The position numbers and the translations under genes are program-made. 64,000 nucleotides of DNA from Globodera rostochiensis (lineage: Eukaryota; Nematoda; Chromadorea; Rhabditida; Heteroderidae): the NCBI GenBank assembly GCA_018350325.1, contig JAEVLN010000068.1, positions 1-64,000 of the forward strand. Direction: 5' to 3'. Shown here piece by piece: positions 33,259 to 43,480 of the stretch. A model generated the notes under the pieces. That model was given only the letters and a program-made list of their open reading frames with translations. It was not told the DNA's origin and did no database searches. How positions within the stretch are numbered: the first letter of the stretch is position 1; each line of letters begins with the position of its first letter.

Positions 33259-34130
33259 CCACGAGGGGCTGGGCTTTATTTAAGACAAACTTTGTGCACT
33301 TTCCATCATTCACATTTATTTTATTGCGAATTCAATTGGGTACTTTTATGCCCAATCGAAACGCGTCGAATTGAGTGCGTTTGCGACTTTATGGATCGAA
33401 CTGGCAAGCGCTGGAGCAATGCCGGGCGTGTGGATGTTGGCATTGGCAGTGCCACGCTTGCTTTATTCCATTCGTCGGCCCCTTTTTGGCTCTCGGCGCA
33501 GTCTCGGCACAGGCGCCCACTTGGGACCAAGGTAAGGGAGTCGGTACGAAAATTGGGTGGTACCGTTTTCGACTGGAGGTGTTGTTTAGATACCGCTCGT
33601 ATCGCCATGAGGTGCACGTCAAGCGGCTTAATTAAAAAATATTTAAAACATGCCCATCGACCTCAAGCCACAGTTCATACTCCTATTTTGTTCAGACATC
33701 ACCCACGAGGCCAAAAAGATCTTCCACATTAATTTCATTATATTAAAATTAATTTAATTTATTTCTAACGTTTAAAATTACAAAAAAATCATAAAAAGCT
33801 TGTGTGCCATTTAATATGAGTTGTTTTGCTTTTTCAATTGTAAGGGGCTATCACTGCTTTATGTTAAAAATAAGAAGAATTGGAAATGGTTGGAACCGGA
33901 ATTCCAAGGGCGATATTATCGGAATGGATGAGTTAAGCGATCTCAAAAAGATTTTTCACATTAATTTGGTTTATATTAAAATTAATTTTAACTGACTTCT
34001 AACGTTTAAATTTATAAAAAATCAAGTCGTTTTTAAACGATTTGTTAAACAAAAGTATATTTGTTAATCTGCTTGCTAATTAGCACCTTTACCGCAATTG
34101 AAGCTTTTTATTAGATTAATCGTGCATCAA
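30850..34130. other. no secure gene; repeat debris and exon-like scraps
   Basis: Two short plus-strand open segments, after a TTTATGTTTTAG acceptor at 31059 and around 33395-33530 (followed by a GTAAGG donor), can be aligned loosely (W..RV...IGSA...FH). They may be paralogous exon remnants. A partial family R repeat lies at 32231-32430. A 45-base C run sits at 33211-33255. Nothing else is supported. Confidence 0.35.
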
Positions 34131-34131
34131 A

Positions 34132-34350
34132 ATGCAAAGATTTTTTCTTTCAATTTTACGTTGTCTTCATCGGATGGATGCAAAAAGTGCGCTATTAAAT
34201 ACAAAATTTAAATTTTCAACATTAATGGCCATTTGTTTTTGTGTTTATGCTGTACAATGTTTGGTGCCGTCATTATTTCCAATGCCAGAAACATTTATAA
34301 AACCGATCACTCGCGATGTTTATTTTCGCCACTTTCTTCTACAAAAATAG
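34132..34350 (+). pseudogene. possible 5' exon of the GT92-like gene (signal anchor)
   Basis: ATG at 34132 opens 72 codons with a hydrophobic segment (STLMAICFCVYAVQCLVPSLF), suiting the type II membrane anchor of a Golgi glycosyltransferase. It stops at 34348-34350, just before a good donor (CACGAGGTACGG, 34351-34362). Phase does not connect with the next exon (34614). It is either unrelated or a damaged first exon. Confidence 0.3.
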
Positions 34351-34613
34351 CACGAGGTACGGTTACAAGTTGCTGAGCTTTTTTTAAATGGGAAATTTGT
34401 GAATTTTTAAATGAACAAAACTTGTCGATGTACACACTGATCAGTAGTGCCCAGACAATTGATTTTCCCGCATATGGAACCGAAAGTAAACTTGCCCAAA
34501 ACCTCGGATTTGAACTCTGATCAGGAAAATTGACCAGAGTTGGTCAGGTAATTATACTAAATTTTAATAGAAAGCCTTTGAATATTGACGATTAGAAATA
34601 ATGTAATTCACAG

Positions 34614-35363
34614 TTTTGGCACAACCGGAAAAGACACAATTGTGGTGCTGATGCTCGCTGATCATACCGATCAATTTCCAAAGGCACGCTGTGCACGACA
34701 ACAAAAAAACAACAAAACATTGGCACCAGTTTTGCCCAAATTAACGCACTACGATTACACTGGACTGTGTAAATTGGTCTTGTTCGTGGCGTTTTGCCAT
34801 TTTTCTTCCGAAAACGGCACCGGCTTGACTGATCAGTTAAATGGGAGTGATCAATGGAATGGCGAGAGCATAATGATCGATATGGGCATTCAAGTGTTGG
34901 CTGATGCGCACCTTCACCAATACTCGGCTCCAATTTATCATACGCAGATTTTTATTCCAGTGACTTTCAACAAACAAATATTCACTGATCTGATACTGGA
35001 AAAGTGACCCACCCAAATATACAGTTTTAAATATTACGGCGTTGATCACAACTTTCTGTGATCCAATATTATTAATATTTTGAATTAAAGCGACCTAACC
35101 TTACACTTTTAATAGAATTTTAAGTATTTTATTTTGTTCAGTTGCCAGTACGGACGGCCGACCAAACGCCTCGAAATTTGCTTATTTGCATAAATCGATT
35201 GTTTGCATTTGAAAAATGGCAACTTTTAAAAAACTCGGCGTCGATTTGGTGGTTTTGCATGTCATTTCCGCACTGAGTGCAGTTTATGAATTAATTAAAG
35301 CCTATGAAGCTGAGGGAAGAATTGCCGTGCGAAATGTGTGTTTCAATTCGCCTTTATTTAAAA
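34614..35363 (+). pseudogene. GT92-like glycosyltransferase pseudogene, 5' part
   Basis: The exon after acceptor TAATTCACAG (34613) reads FGTTGKDTIVVLMLADH... to a stop at 35005-35007. A second, after TTGTTCAG (35141), reads LLICINRLFAFEKWQLL in one frame and KKLGVDLVVLHVISALSAVYELIKAYEAEG in another. The frame change falls in an A-rich stretch (35219-35235). Both pieces match what I know of the N-terminal half of nematode GT92 (DUF23) proteins: 'C-P-L-F-y-E-x-W' then 'G-V-D-l-v-x-H-v-x-S...Ye-x-eG'. GT92 enzymes are Golgi galactosyltransferases acting on N-glycan core fucose. The LTR element starts 255 bp downstream; the rest of the gene resumes beyond it at about 51488. Confidence 0.55.
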
Positions 35364-35612
35364 GTAAAGTAATTAGGTAATTTAATTGATTTAAATAACT
35401 GCCCATTTTTGAATTCGTTCAACCATAAATTGGTCTCCTAAAAAATCATAAAACTAAACGGAGGCCGGCCCAGTTTAAAACTTCCCCCTATTCTGTCTTA
35501 ATTCTTTTATTTTTATTTACATTAACAATTTCCTCTCCGGCCACAGCCCCAAAATTTTTTTGGGGCTCGAAACCCGAAGAATTTTGACATTCGATTATCG
35601 CCCCTAAAGAGT

Positions 35613-35617
35613 CATCC
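35613..35617. repeat. target-site duplication CATCC (left)
   Basis: CATCC directly precedes the left LTR and recurs directly after the right LTR (51202-51206), so the whole 15.6-kb composite behaves as one insertion. Confidence 0.8.
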
Positions 35618-35925
35618 GTAATAAACTTCGGGGTGCTCAATATAGGGGTCACGGGACAACTCTGCTCCGAACTCGAACGCTTTTCAATATCGCTTTATTG
35701 GGACCAAACACTAACCAAACGAATACAATCCAAACCAATGATGTCGGAGAGGAAAACCCTGTTATCCCCAAGAAAAGGGACCCGAATAATCTCTAACTGA
35801 AAAGAAGTGAGAACATTTGAGAAACAATTTGGGGATGAGATGTCAACGGCATTATGCCAACAATTTAAGAATACTTAACATTTACTTTAAGTGAGTCAAC
35901 TAAACTAACTATCAATGATAACACA
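35618..35925 (-). repeat. 3' LTR (left on map)
   Basis: 308 bp. In element orientation it starts TGTGTTATCATTGAT and ends AAGTTTATTAC. Compared with the right LTR it lacks about 37 bp near the end and has many substitutions. A purine-rich tract (CAGAGGGCGAGGA, 35926-35938 on the minus strand) lies directly upstream of it in element orientation and fits the polypurine tract for plus-strand priming. Confidence 0.85.
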
Positions 35926-36011
35926 TCCTCGCCCTCTGAAAAGCGATGTCCACAGCGATTTGACCCCATCGGCGCGCATTCGGTTGTTCTGAAGGGGCGG
36001 TAAGGGTGAGA

Positions 36012-39000
36012 TCAGCGCCAGGCCAAGCCAGACCAGCGACGAGTGGGGTACCCCGAAGATGTGGCCCCGAAAGTGTGGCGACGAGCGTGGTACGGGTGGG
36101 GACGACTGCCTGTAGAGGAAATTGCGAATTTTGCCGGAAGCGGACCCAACCGCTGACGACCTGCGCGAGAACTCGAACGACTGGATCGGTCGGACCGCGA
36201 ACGAACTACCGAACCCGTCCGTGCCTGCCGATTGTCAGCTCCTCCCTTCTTGTCCACCCGCAATCCCAACTCCCTGTCCCCCGGAAATCCCGGCACCTGC
36301 GTCGTCAGCCAAGCTTTCATCACGTGAAGTCCCTTCGACGTCATCTCCCCGCTCGCCGAAACGTTGTCGGTGTTGTGACCATTGCCGTAGCGCCACATCT
36401 CCAAAAGCGAACGTCCCGATGCCGTTGTCGTTACGAACTGTCCCGGCCCGCGTCCTTCACTGAAAAATTCCCGCAATTTCTGCACCAAACTGTCGTATTC
36501 GGAGTGTCGGTCCTTGACAAAAGGCGGTGCGACCCAAATGAAGTTGACGTGGCGGAACTGCGCACACAATTTTGCCAGCCGTTCGACTCTGTCCATCACA
36601 TTCTCCGCCGTTTCTCCGCTCATCAGCGCATCTCGTCCGACCAAAATAATGCCCGCTCTGACTTTTGACGACAGCACCATCCCGTCGAATGCCCGGATCA
36701 CGTCTCCGACTCCGCCCTGTTCCGTCCCGATGAATTGTGACGATGGCCATAGCTCCAAAAGCTGTTTTGCCGACGAATCGCCCACAATAACCCGCGGCGC
36801 CGTCACGAAATGTTGCTTCCGGTGCACGGTCGTTGCCCGAACTTTCTCCAGCAGGAAACTCGCTTTTCCGAACAGATCCGCCCAGCTCTTCTTCTCCGCC
36901 TCAGGCAACTCTTCCACGACGCTCGGAACCGCCATTTGGATCGGTGCAAAGCCCGTCTTTCCGAGTTTGGCCCTCGTCACCGCGCATTTCTCGACCCACG
37001 CCTCGAACGCTTTCTCCATCTCTTCCTCCGTCGGCAATCCGCCGCTTCGTACAATGTCTTCGCGCCCGCCGAAATAGGTCACCATCTCGTACCCGACGGC
37101 TGTGCCTAAAACCATTTGGGCCAACTTTCTGCCACCGGCTGTTGACGACACTGTGCTCGATTTGAGAAGGAACGATGCCAGCACGGCTTTCATCGGCGTG
37201 CCAACAACCTTGAGCCCAAGTCCCGCCTTTTCCAGAACCGGATCGAGGTCGGACGCTGTCAACTGTGCACAATGTCGATGTTCCAGACCAAGTCCTCCGC
37301 ATTGAGTGTCCCAGCTGAGGGGGTTGTCCGCGTGGTCGGTCTCCATTCTCTCCTCGCCCTCTGAAATGGCAATTGCCCTCAATTGGCCTATGCTTATTTC
37401 GCTATTTCTTTTCGCTTTTGTATCACTTAATCCTATTCCCTCTCCTTCCCGAGTTTTTGCCCCTGTCGGACTTCTGCTCTCCCCCGAACTAATTTCTTTC
37501 GCTTCGGCGTAATTCCCGGTTACTTTCGGGCTTTTACATTCTTTAAATTTTTCCTTCGGTTTGTTCCCTTCGTCCTCTTGAGCTTCCTGCTCCTGACATA
37601 TCAGGCTCACGATACTTATGATCGTGTTTAGCTGATTTCTGTACGGACTTTTGCCTTTTGGGAGCGTGCTGATGTCCGGTATGCCGTCTGGGACTTTGAC
37701 CAATCGTTCTAATGGCACTTTCTGTGGCGTGTCGCCGGGTTTGTCGGCCGGAATTACAATTGCCGTCGAGTCGGACAGTTCGACAATCCGGAATGGTCCA
37801 AAGCTTTTCCACATTAATTTACGGTGCGGCGAGCGTCTGTTACTTCCCGGAAATATTACCATGGCCTTTTCCCCAACTTTGAACTTATTTGCTGTTACTT
37901 TAGCTTGTTTGTCATATTGTTGTTTCATTTTGCCGCGCGCGGTTTCTGAGTTCTTTCCCGCCAATTCGACCAATTCTGCAATGTTTTCGCGGAACTGCTG
38001 GATGTACGTGTCCACGTCGACTGTGTATCGCGGGTCAACGGGTAGTTCGACTTCGGAGGGAAAGTTTGCTGGCTTCCCGAAGATCAGTTGATGCGGCGAC
38101 AATTTCGTTACCTCTGAGGGGGTCGTGTTGTATGCAAATACGACGAAAGGAAGTCTCTCGTCCCATGTCCAGTTTGAAGCGACCGACCGTTTTAGCATCC
38201 CCAAAATTGTTTGGTTGACTCTTTCCGTTACTCCGTTCGCCTGTGGGTCGTAACCCGAAGTGAGTGACTTTTCCATCTTCAAAATGCTGGCGATTTCTTC
38301 GAGGGTTTCGTTGACGAATTCTTTCCCCCGGTCGCTGTGAATTTTCTTAGGCACTCCGAGTACCAGGACGAAGTTTTTGACGAATTCTTGGGCAATCGTA
38401 TCCGCATTCTTGTTCGGGATTGGTACCGCCACCAAATACTTTGAAAAGTGGTCCACGGCTACCAAAATGTATTTGCATGCTGAGTGGGCGGGTCCGATCG
38501 ATAAAATATCAACGCAAACTAGCTCTAGCGGCTCGGTTGTCTGCACAACTTTGAGCGGCGGTTCGTTGGCTCTCGGAGTCCTCGTGTGTGCGCAAATTCG
38601 GCATCGTTGGACTGCTTTAATACAGTCCGAATACATGTTAGGCCAAAAAAATTGCTCGGCGAGTTGGCGAAAGATTTTTTTCCCGCTCATGTGACCTGCG
38701 CAATTGCCTGAATGACGCTCTATGATTAGCTTCTCCCTAAAGCATTCTGGCACAACAAGGCGAGTCCGGCCATCACTTTCGAGTCTGTAGAGCAGCCCGT
38801 CCACGATTGTGAAATTGTGCAACGAAGCCATGAGCTTTTGCTTATCCCTGGCCTCAAATGGCAAGGCTTTCGTCGTGAGGAATTCGTAGACAAAGCCCAG
38901 CTCGCTTCCTTTGGTTTCTCCAACCCATTCTTCGCGGTTTTCTGCGTTGTTTGTAACATGTTGCCTTACACGTATTTCGCAAATTTTGCCGATTCGGAAA

Positions 39001-42000
39001 ATTTCGTTTTCCTGGGGTGAATTCGGGCATTTCAGTGCCGGTGATCGGGAAAGAAGGTCTGCGATCACGTTCTTTTTCCCCGGTTGGTACTCCACTTGGA
39101 GGATGAATCTCGAGTTCAACTCCAGCAGCCACTTGTCGACTCGGCTGTTGCCTGTCTCCGTTTTGCTCTTGAACATGTAAATGAGGGCTTTGTGGTCGGT
39201 GAAGACCCTGGTTGGCAGCATGGTAATAAATTGAGCGAATTTCTTTGCTCCGAATCTGATTGCTAACGCCTCCAGTTCTGTCGGACAATATCTACTCTCG
39301 TGAGGATTGCATTGGCGCGATGCGAAATAAATCGGGCGGATGTTCCCTTCTTCGTCCGGTTGGCATAAAACTGCTCCCAACCCGATCTTACTCGCGTCGG
39401 TTAGCATCAGAAATTTTCTGTCCGACTTGTTTTTCGCGGCTTCGAAATTAGGGAAGTGAAGCAGGACATCGCTCATAATTTTTGCTTTCAACGCATTGAT
39501 CGATTCTTCTTCCACAACTCCGATGGCGAACTTGGCGTCCTTTTTCAGTAACCCATACAGCGGTGCCGCAATCGGGCCAAATCCGTAGATGAACTTGCGA
39601 TAGTACGCCAGAAAACCCAAAAAGGACTGAAGTGCTTTTTTTGATCTTGGGATTGGGAATTCGGTGATTGGACGCATTTTGTCCATATCCATCTTTAGTC
39701 CGTCGGATGTTAGAACGTGTCCAAGAAACGGGAGCTCTCCGGCCGAAAAGGCGCATTTGCTGATTTTAAGCTTGAGACCGGCTTCTCTTATTCGCTGAAA
39801 GACGGTACTCAGATGCTCCTTATGTTTGTCCCAAGATTCGGATGCGACTAGGATGTCGTCGATGTAAATGAACACGAAGTCGTTGATCAAGCCTTCGAAA
39901 AGATGTGTCATAAATCTTTGGAATGTTGCCACGGCATTGCTCAGGCCGAAAGGTAAGACGATAAATTCATGGAGTCCAAATTCCGTCACAAAAGCGGTTT
40001 TGTCGATTGATTCCGGATCCATTTTTATTTGCCAATAACCCGAAATGAAGTCCAAAGTTGTGAAAACTTTTTTCCCGCCTAATGCCAGTAGGGTGTTGTC
40101 GATGTTCGGCAGTGGAAATGCGTCTTTGACTGTCACCGAATTGAGTCCTCTGTAGTCTACGCAAAATCTGAGCGACCCGTCCTTTTTCGGCACGATCACG
40201 ATGGGAGAGGCCCACGGCGAAAATGACGGCCGAATTATGCCCCGCCCCAGATAATCTTGTATCATTCCCGAGACTTTCTCACGGTACGCGTAAGGCACTG
40301 GCCGCATCTTTGATCTGATCGGGATGGCGTCTCCGGTTTCGATTGTGTGGCTCACAAGATCCGTTTGCGTCAACTCCTCCTCCGAAATTGCAAAAATTTC
40401 CTCAAACTCGTTTAGCAGATTCATTAGCTCCAACTTTTCCGGTTCCGAAATCCTTCCTGTTTTTGACATAGCTTTGATGGTCTCGACGCGTTCATTTGCC
40501 TCCATTTCTCCAGCCTCATAAGTTTGAGTGTAGAGCGGTTCCGTCGGTAACAATGCATTGTCCGCGTCCATAATGTATTCCGCTAGCTCGATCGCTCCTG
40601 TCACTTCTTCTTCCTCGGGTTGATCCCATGATGGCGCGAGATTCGTTATCTGACCGATCACTTTTCCCTCGGATACTTTTCCGACCGTTTGTTCCAATTG
40701 GATGTTGCTCCCACTCGATATCGGCGAAATCACCACATCCTTTCCGTTCCACTCGCTTCCCACCTGTACTTCGACAAGTTTCGTTGACCCGGGTCGGAGC
40801 TTTGTTTGAAAGATGACCCGCAAGGTGTTTTCCTGCTGCCGAACCTTCTCAAATTCTATCATTTCTTTGTTGGCTGCGTCATAAAGCATGAAGCCGAGAT
40901 CTGCCAGCGAATTCGTTCCCAGCAGTAAGTTAAAGCCGAATGACGCGTCGGTTACGTAAAAGCGTATACTGGACAGCTGGCAGCCTTTTCGGTGGATTTG
41001 GAGGGTAACTGACCCATAGCACTTAACTTCTTTCCCGTTGACATCGGCTATCCGAGCTGCGTTCCGCGAAAGTTCTACTTCGCGTAGGTCCAGTTTGCCT
41101 TCTTTTATCAGTTTGTAGAAAAATTGGGCACTTATCAGTGATATTTGTGCGCCGCCGTCTAGCATCGCCTCGGTTTCGGTCCCTTGGACCTCCACTTTAA
41201 CTATGAGGATTTTCCCAACGTGTTCACTTTTCCGTTCCTCGGCGTTAGTTGAGCCGCTTTCCATCTTCAGCTCCTTCTCCAAAAATTCAGTAATTTCGGG
41301 TCCGAGCTGTACCCCGTGACAGACTGCGTTCGGATTGACATTTTCTTGCGCTACGATGCAGTTCTGCTTCAGGAAGTTCTGCGAGCGCGGCTGTGTGGGT
41401 CGATTTTGGGGGCTTGGCTGCTGCCAAGTTCGGTTCGGTTCAGCACCGGTGGTCCGCATCGGCGTGTTGTTGGCTCCGGTTGCCATTTGGGGGCGATTTT
41501 GTGGCTGCTCTGCGTTAAACTGGCTTTGCCTTCGCGGATGCCTACATTCCCGTGAGATGTGCCCCGATTCGTTGCAGTTAAAGCACACGATTCCTTCTCG
41601 CATATTCTGACCGAAATTCGGGCTTCGTACCTGCTGGAATCGTCTAAAGTTGTTTGTCGGAACCATTCTGTTGCGATCTTCCGCAATGTTTCCCTGAATT
41701 TGCCTTTTCGTTGCCTTTTGTATCGATTCCGCGCGTGTCGCCAATGCTACAAAATCATCATAGCTCATGCCCGGCCTGCGTGCCATTTCTAGCGAAAGAG
41801 ACAATTCCGGGTTTGCCAATGCACGAATCAGATGTTTGACGGCATAATCATCCCCCAGATTTTGCGTTAGGCCTGGATATGCACGCGATACCAGGCTTTG
41901 GATCCGATCAGCCAGTGCGTCCAAACTTTCGTCCGGTTTACGCTTTAATCCGCTCATAAGCTCGTCAAAAGCTCCCATCTCCCGACAGTCGGTTACTTCG

Positions 42001-43208
42001 AGCTGCTCTGCCATCGCTCGTCGTATGGAATCAAATCGGTATGGCTGGTTTGCCAGTGCAGCGTTAAGGGCGCGTTCCGCTCTACCCGAAACCTTTGCCT
42101 CCAGTGCCGAAATTCTTCTCTTTTCTGGCCAACCTTCAGTTGCCGAAGAAAATTTTTTGAAAAATTGCTTCACTTTGTCGGCGCCTTCATTCCCTCTGAG
42201 CTCGGGGAGTCGGTCCAACGTCAGTACGTATTCGAGATTTCCGATTTGTATTGGCGGTGGTTGTTGGTACTGCGCTTGGCCCCAATTTCTTTGGTGTGCC
42301 GCAAAATTTTGGTCTTCCCGCCGAAAGTTGGGTGGTGGCTCGTTTCTGGTCCAACCTCCTCTAAATTCGTCTCCGTAGTTTTGGCGGCCATACCCCCCTC
42401 TGTATTCAAAATTGGGAGGCGGCGCGTTGTAATGTTGATGGTCTGCCTGAGCATACTGGCCGTGCCGAGGTGGTGGACCAAGAATTACATCTGTTGGAAT
42501 GGCTGTTTTGTGCGTCGTTGGATGACCGCGCTGATAGAATCGATCGTCGGCCGGTTCGGTCCCGCCTCCGTGCGCATAATGGTGCTGCTGCTGGTTATAA
42601 GCGGCGGCGTGCTGCTGGTTTTGCGGCATGTGACCGGGATTTTGCCCGAACCGCATCTGCTCTCCCCTAACATGTTGGTGACCTGTTACGGGTCGCTGCC
42701 TTGCCGTAAAATTTTGCTCGGGTGGCTCGCGTTCCAAAATCATGTGGGGGGTCGAAGCTGCACGCGGATTGAACACCCTTTCGGCATCCCACTCTCCTCC
42801 AAAATTTTCCATTTCCGGCGCTATGAATCGCTGCTCTCTTTCTATTGGGTCCCCCCCTTCTCGTTGGTCTCTCTCCTTCACCATTTGAAATTGTATGCCG
42901 TTACCATTGTCCTGCAGTAGGTCCTCCTCGTTCATGTCCAAATTGTTCACGTTGTCCGCCACCATGTTGATTGCTTGCTCTGGACCTGCCATAATTCGTC
43001 TTCGAATTTCCGCTGAGCCTAAAAGCGAAGTTTCGTTTCCCGAGTTCTGCTCTTGCTGCAAATTAGGTGCTTCTTCAATTATGGGATGTGTGATCGGATT
43101 TTGTCGCACGATCGGTTGCTGTTCTGCGTCCACCTCCACATTTGCTAACTGCATCCTACGGTTGAGCGTACTCTGACGAAGTTTGTGTGGCGACCGAAGA
43201 ACTGGCAT
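36012..43208 (-). CDS. Gag-Pol polyprotein with C-terminal SGNH-like domain, copy 1
   Basis: A single 2398-codon ORF with no gag/pol frameshift. In order: Gag with a CCHC knuckle (CFNCNESGHISRECRH, about 537-552); retropepsin with LDGGAQISLIS (about 681), where the usual Ser/Thr after Asp is Gly; reverse transcriptase with YIDD (about 1113); RNase H starting at LTDASKIGLG (about 1270); integrase with an HHCC zinc site (about 1493-1550), catalytic Asp ~1565, Asp ~1625 and Glu ~1659; and a GPF/Y-type C-terminal module (about 1805). About 300 uncharacterised residues follow, then a region with IVGDSSAKQL (about 2140), ILVGRDALMSG, FIWVAPP and SKGLHVMKAW (about 2290), resembling blocks of SGNH/GDSL hydrolases. 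The ORF is intact, so the element may be young. The N-terminal ATG is the first in frame after the leader. Confidence 0.9.
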   Translation of the reverse strand: MPVLRSPHKLRQSTLNRRMQLANVEVDAEQQPIVRQNPITHPIIEEAPNLQQEQNSGNETSLLGSAEIRRRIMAGPEQAINMVADNVNNLDMNEEDLLQDNGNGIQFQMVKERDQREGGDPIEREQRFIAPEMENFGGEWDAERVFNPRAASTPHMILEREPPEQNFTARQRPVTGHQHVRGEQMRFGQNPGHMPQNQQHAAAYNQQQHHYAHGGGTEPADDRFYQRGHPTTHKTAIPTDVILGPPPRHGQYAQADHQHYNAPPPNFEYRGGYGRQNYGDEFRGGWTRNEPPPNFRREDQNFAAHQRNWGQAQYQQPPPIQIGNLEYVLTLDRLPELRGNEGADKVKQFFKKFSSATEGWPEKRRISALEAKVSGRAERALNAALANQPYRFDSIRRAMAEQLEVTDCREMGAFDELMSGLKRKPDESLDALADRIQSLVSRAYPGLTQNLGDDYAVKHLIRALANPELSLSLEMARRPGMSYDDFVALATRAESIQKATKRQIQGNIAEDRNRMVPTNNFRRFQQVRSPNFGQNMREGIVCFNCNESGHISRECRHPRRQSQFNAEQPQNRPQMATGANNTPMRTTGAEPNRTWQQPSPQNRPTQPRSQNFLKQNCIVAQENVNPNAVCHGVQLGPEITEFLEKELKMESGSTNAEERKSEHVGKILIVKVEVQGTETEAMLDGGAQISLISAQFFYKLIKEGKLDLREVELSRNAARIADVNGKEVKCYGSVTLQIHRKGCQLSSIRFYVTDASFGFNLLLGTNSLADLGFMLYDAANKEMIEFEKVRQQENTLRVIFQTKLRPGSTKLVEVQVGSEWNGKDVVISPISSGSNIQLEQTVGKVSEGKVIGQITNLAPSWDQPEEEEVTGAIELAEYIMDADNALLPTEPLYTQTYEAGEMEANERVETIKAMSKTGRISEPEKLELMNLLNEFEEIFAISEEELTQTDLVSHTIETGDAIPIRSKMRPVPYAYREKVSGMIQDYLGRGIIRPSFSPWASPIVIVPKKDGSLRFCVDYRGLNSVTVKDAFPLPNIDNTLLALGGKKVFTTLDFISGYWQIKMDPESIDKTAFVTEFGLHEFIVLPFGLSNAVATFQRFMTHLFEGLINDFVFIYIDDILVASESWDKHKEHLSTVFQRIREAGLKLKISKCAFSAGELPFLGHVLTSDGLKMDMDKMRPITEFPIPRSKKALQSFLGFLAYYRKFIYGFGPIAAPLYGLLKKDAKFAIGVVEEESINALKAKIMSDVLLHFPNFEAAKNKSDRKFLMLTDASKIGLGAVLCQPDEEGNIRPIYFASRQCNPHESRYCPTELEALAIRFGAKKFAQFITMLPTRVFTDHKALIYMFKSKTETGNSRVDKWLLELNSRFILQVEYQPGKKNVIADLLSRSPALKCPNSPQENEIFRIGKICEIRVRQHVTNNAENREEWVGETKGSELGFVYEFLTTKALPFEARDKQKLMASLHNFTIVDGLLYRLESDGRTRLVVPECFREKLIIERHSGNCAGHMSGKKIFRQLAEQFFWPNMYSDCIKAVQRCRICAHTRTPRANEPPLKVVQTTEPLELVCVDILSIGPAHSACKYILVAVDHFSKYLVAVPIPNKNADTIAQEFVKNFVLVLGVPKKIHSDRGKEFVNETLEEIASILKMEKSLTSGYDPQANGVTERVNQTILGMLKRSVASNWTWDERLPFVVFAYNTTPSEVTKLSPHQLIFGKPANFPSEVELPVDPRYTVDVDTYIQQFRENIAELVELAGKNSETARGKMKQQYDKQAKVTANKFKVGEKAMVIFPGSNRRSPHRKLMWKSFGPFRIVELSDSTAIVIPADKPGDTPQKVPLERLVKVPDGIPDISTLPKGKSPYRNQLNTIISIVSLICQEQEAQEDEGNKPKEKFKECKSPKVTGNYAEAKEISSGESRSPTGAKTREGEGIGLSDTKAKRNSEISIGQLRAIAISEGEERMETDHADNPLSWDTQCGGLGLEHRHCAQLTASDLDPVLEKAGLGLKVVGTPMKAVLASFLLKSSTVSSTAGGRKLAQMVLGTAVGYEMVTYFGGREDIVRSGGLPTEEEMEKAFEAWVEKCAVTRAKLGKTGFAPIQMAVPSVVEELPEAEKKSWADLFGKASFLLEKVRATTVHRKQHFVTAPRVIVGDSSAKQLLELWPSSQFIGTEQGGVGDVIRAFDGMVLSSKVRAGIILVGRDALMSGETAENVMDRVERLAKLCAQFRHVNFIWVAPPFVKDRHSEYDSLVQKLREFFSEGRGPGQFVTTTASGRSLLEMWRYGNGHNTDNVSASGEMTSKGLHVMKAWLTTQVPGFPGDRELGLRVDKKGGADNRQARTGSVVRSRSDRSSRSSSRAGRQRLGPLPAKFAISSTGSRPHPYHARRHTFGATSSGYPTRRWSGLAWR

Positions 43209-43480
43209 TACTTTGCCTATTTTTCCTATTTTGTTACTTTTTGCAGAAAGAAATTCCGAGTCGAAAAGCTTTACTTCGCTTACTTTCCTTATTTAAACCT
43301 GATTTGTGGGATTTACTTTTCCCGCTGTTCAAATTTCGCTAGCTGTTTGCCGAGGATTTGCTTTTCCTTTGACGACGACGCGTGAGTTACTTTTCACGTT
43401 TGCTGGTGGCTTCCTGTGGTTTGCTTTCCACAGTTTCTGTCACTTACCCGTCCGATCTTTCCCTTAAAAATGAAAATTGC
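43209..43480 (-). other. retrotransposon leader, copy 1 (internal, truncated)
   Basis: Aligns with 50550-50820 upstream of copy 2. It lacks the last ~35 bp next to the LTR, including the primer-binding site, because the tandem junction cuts it at 43480. It also supplies the stop codon for ORF copy 2, whose last codons (NFHF) are leader sequence. Confidence 0.8.

Noticed and set aside
33089..33374. Proline-run frames around the C tract
   Set aside because: Homopolymer artefact; all C-run frames read proline.
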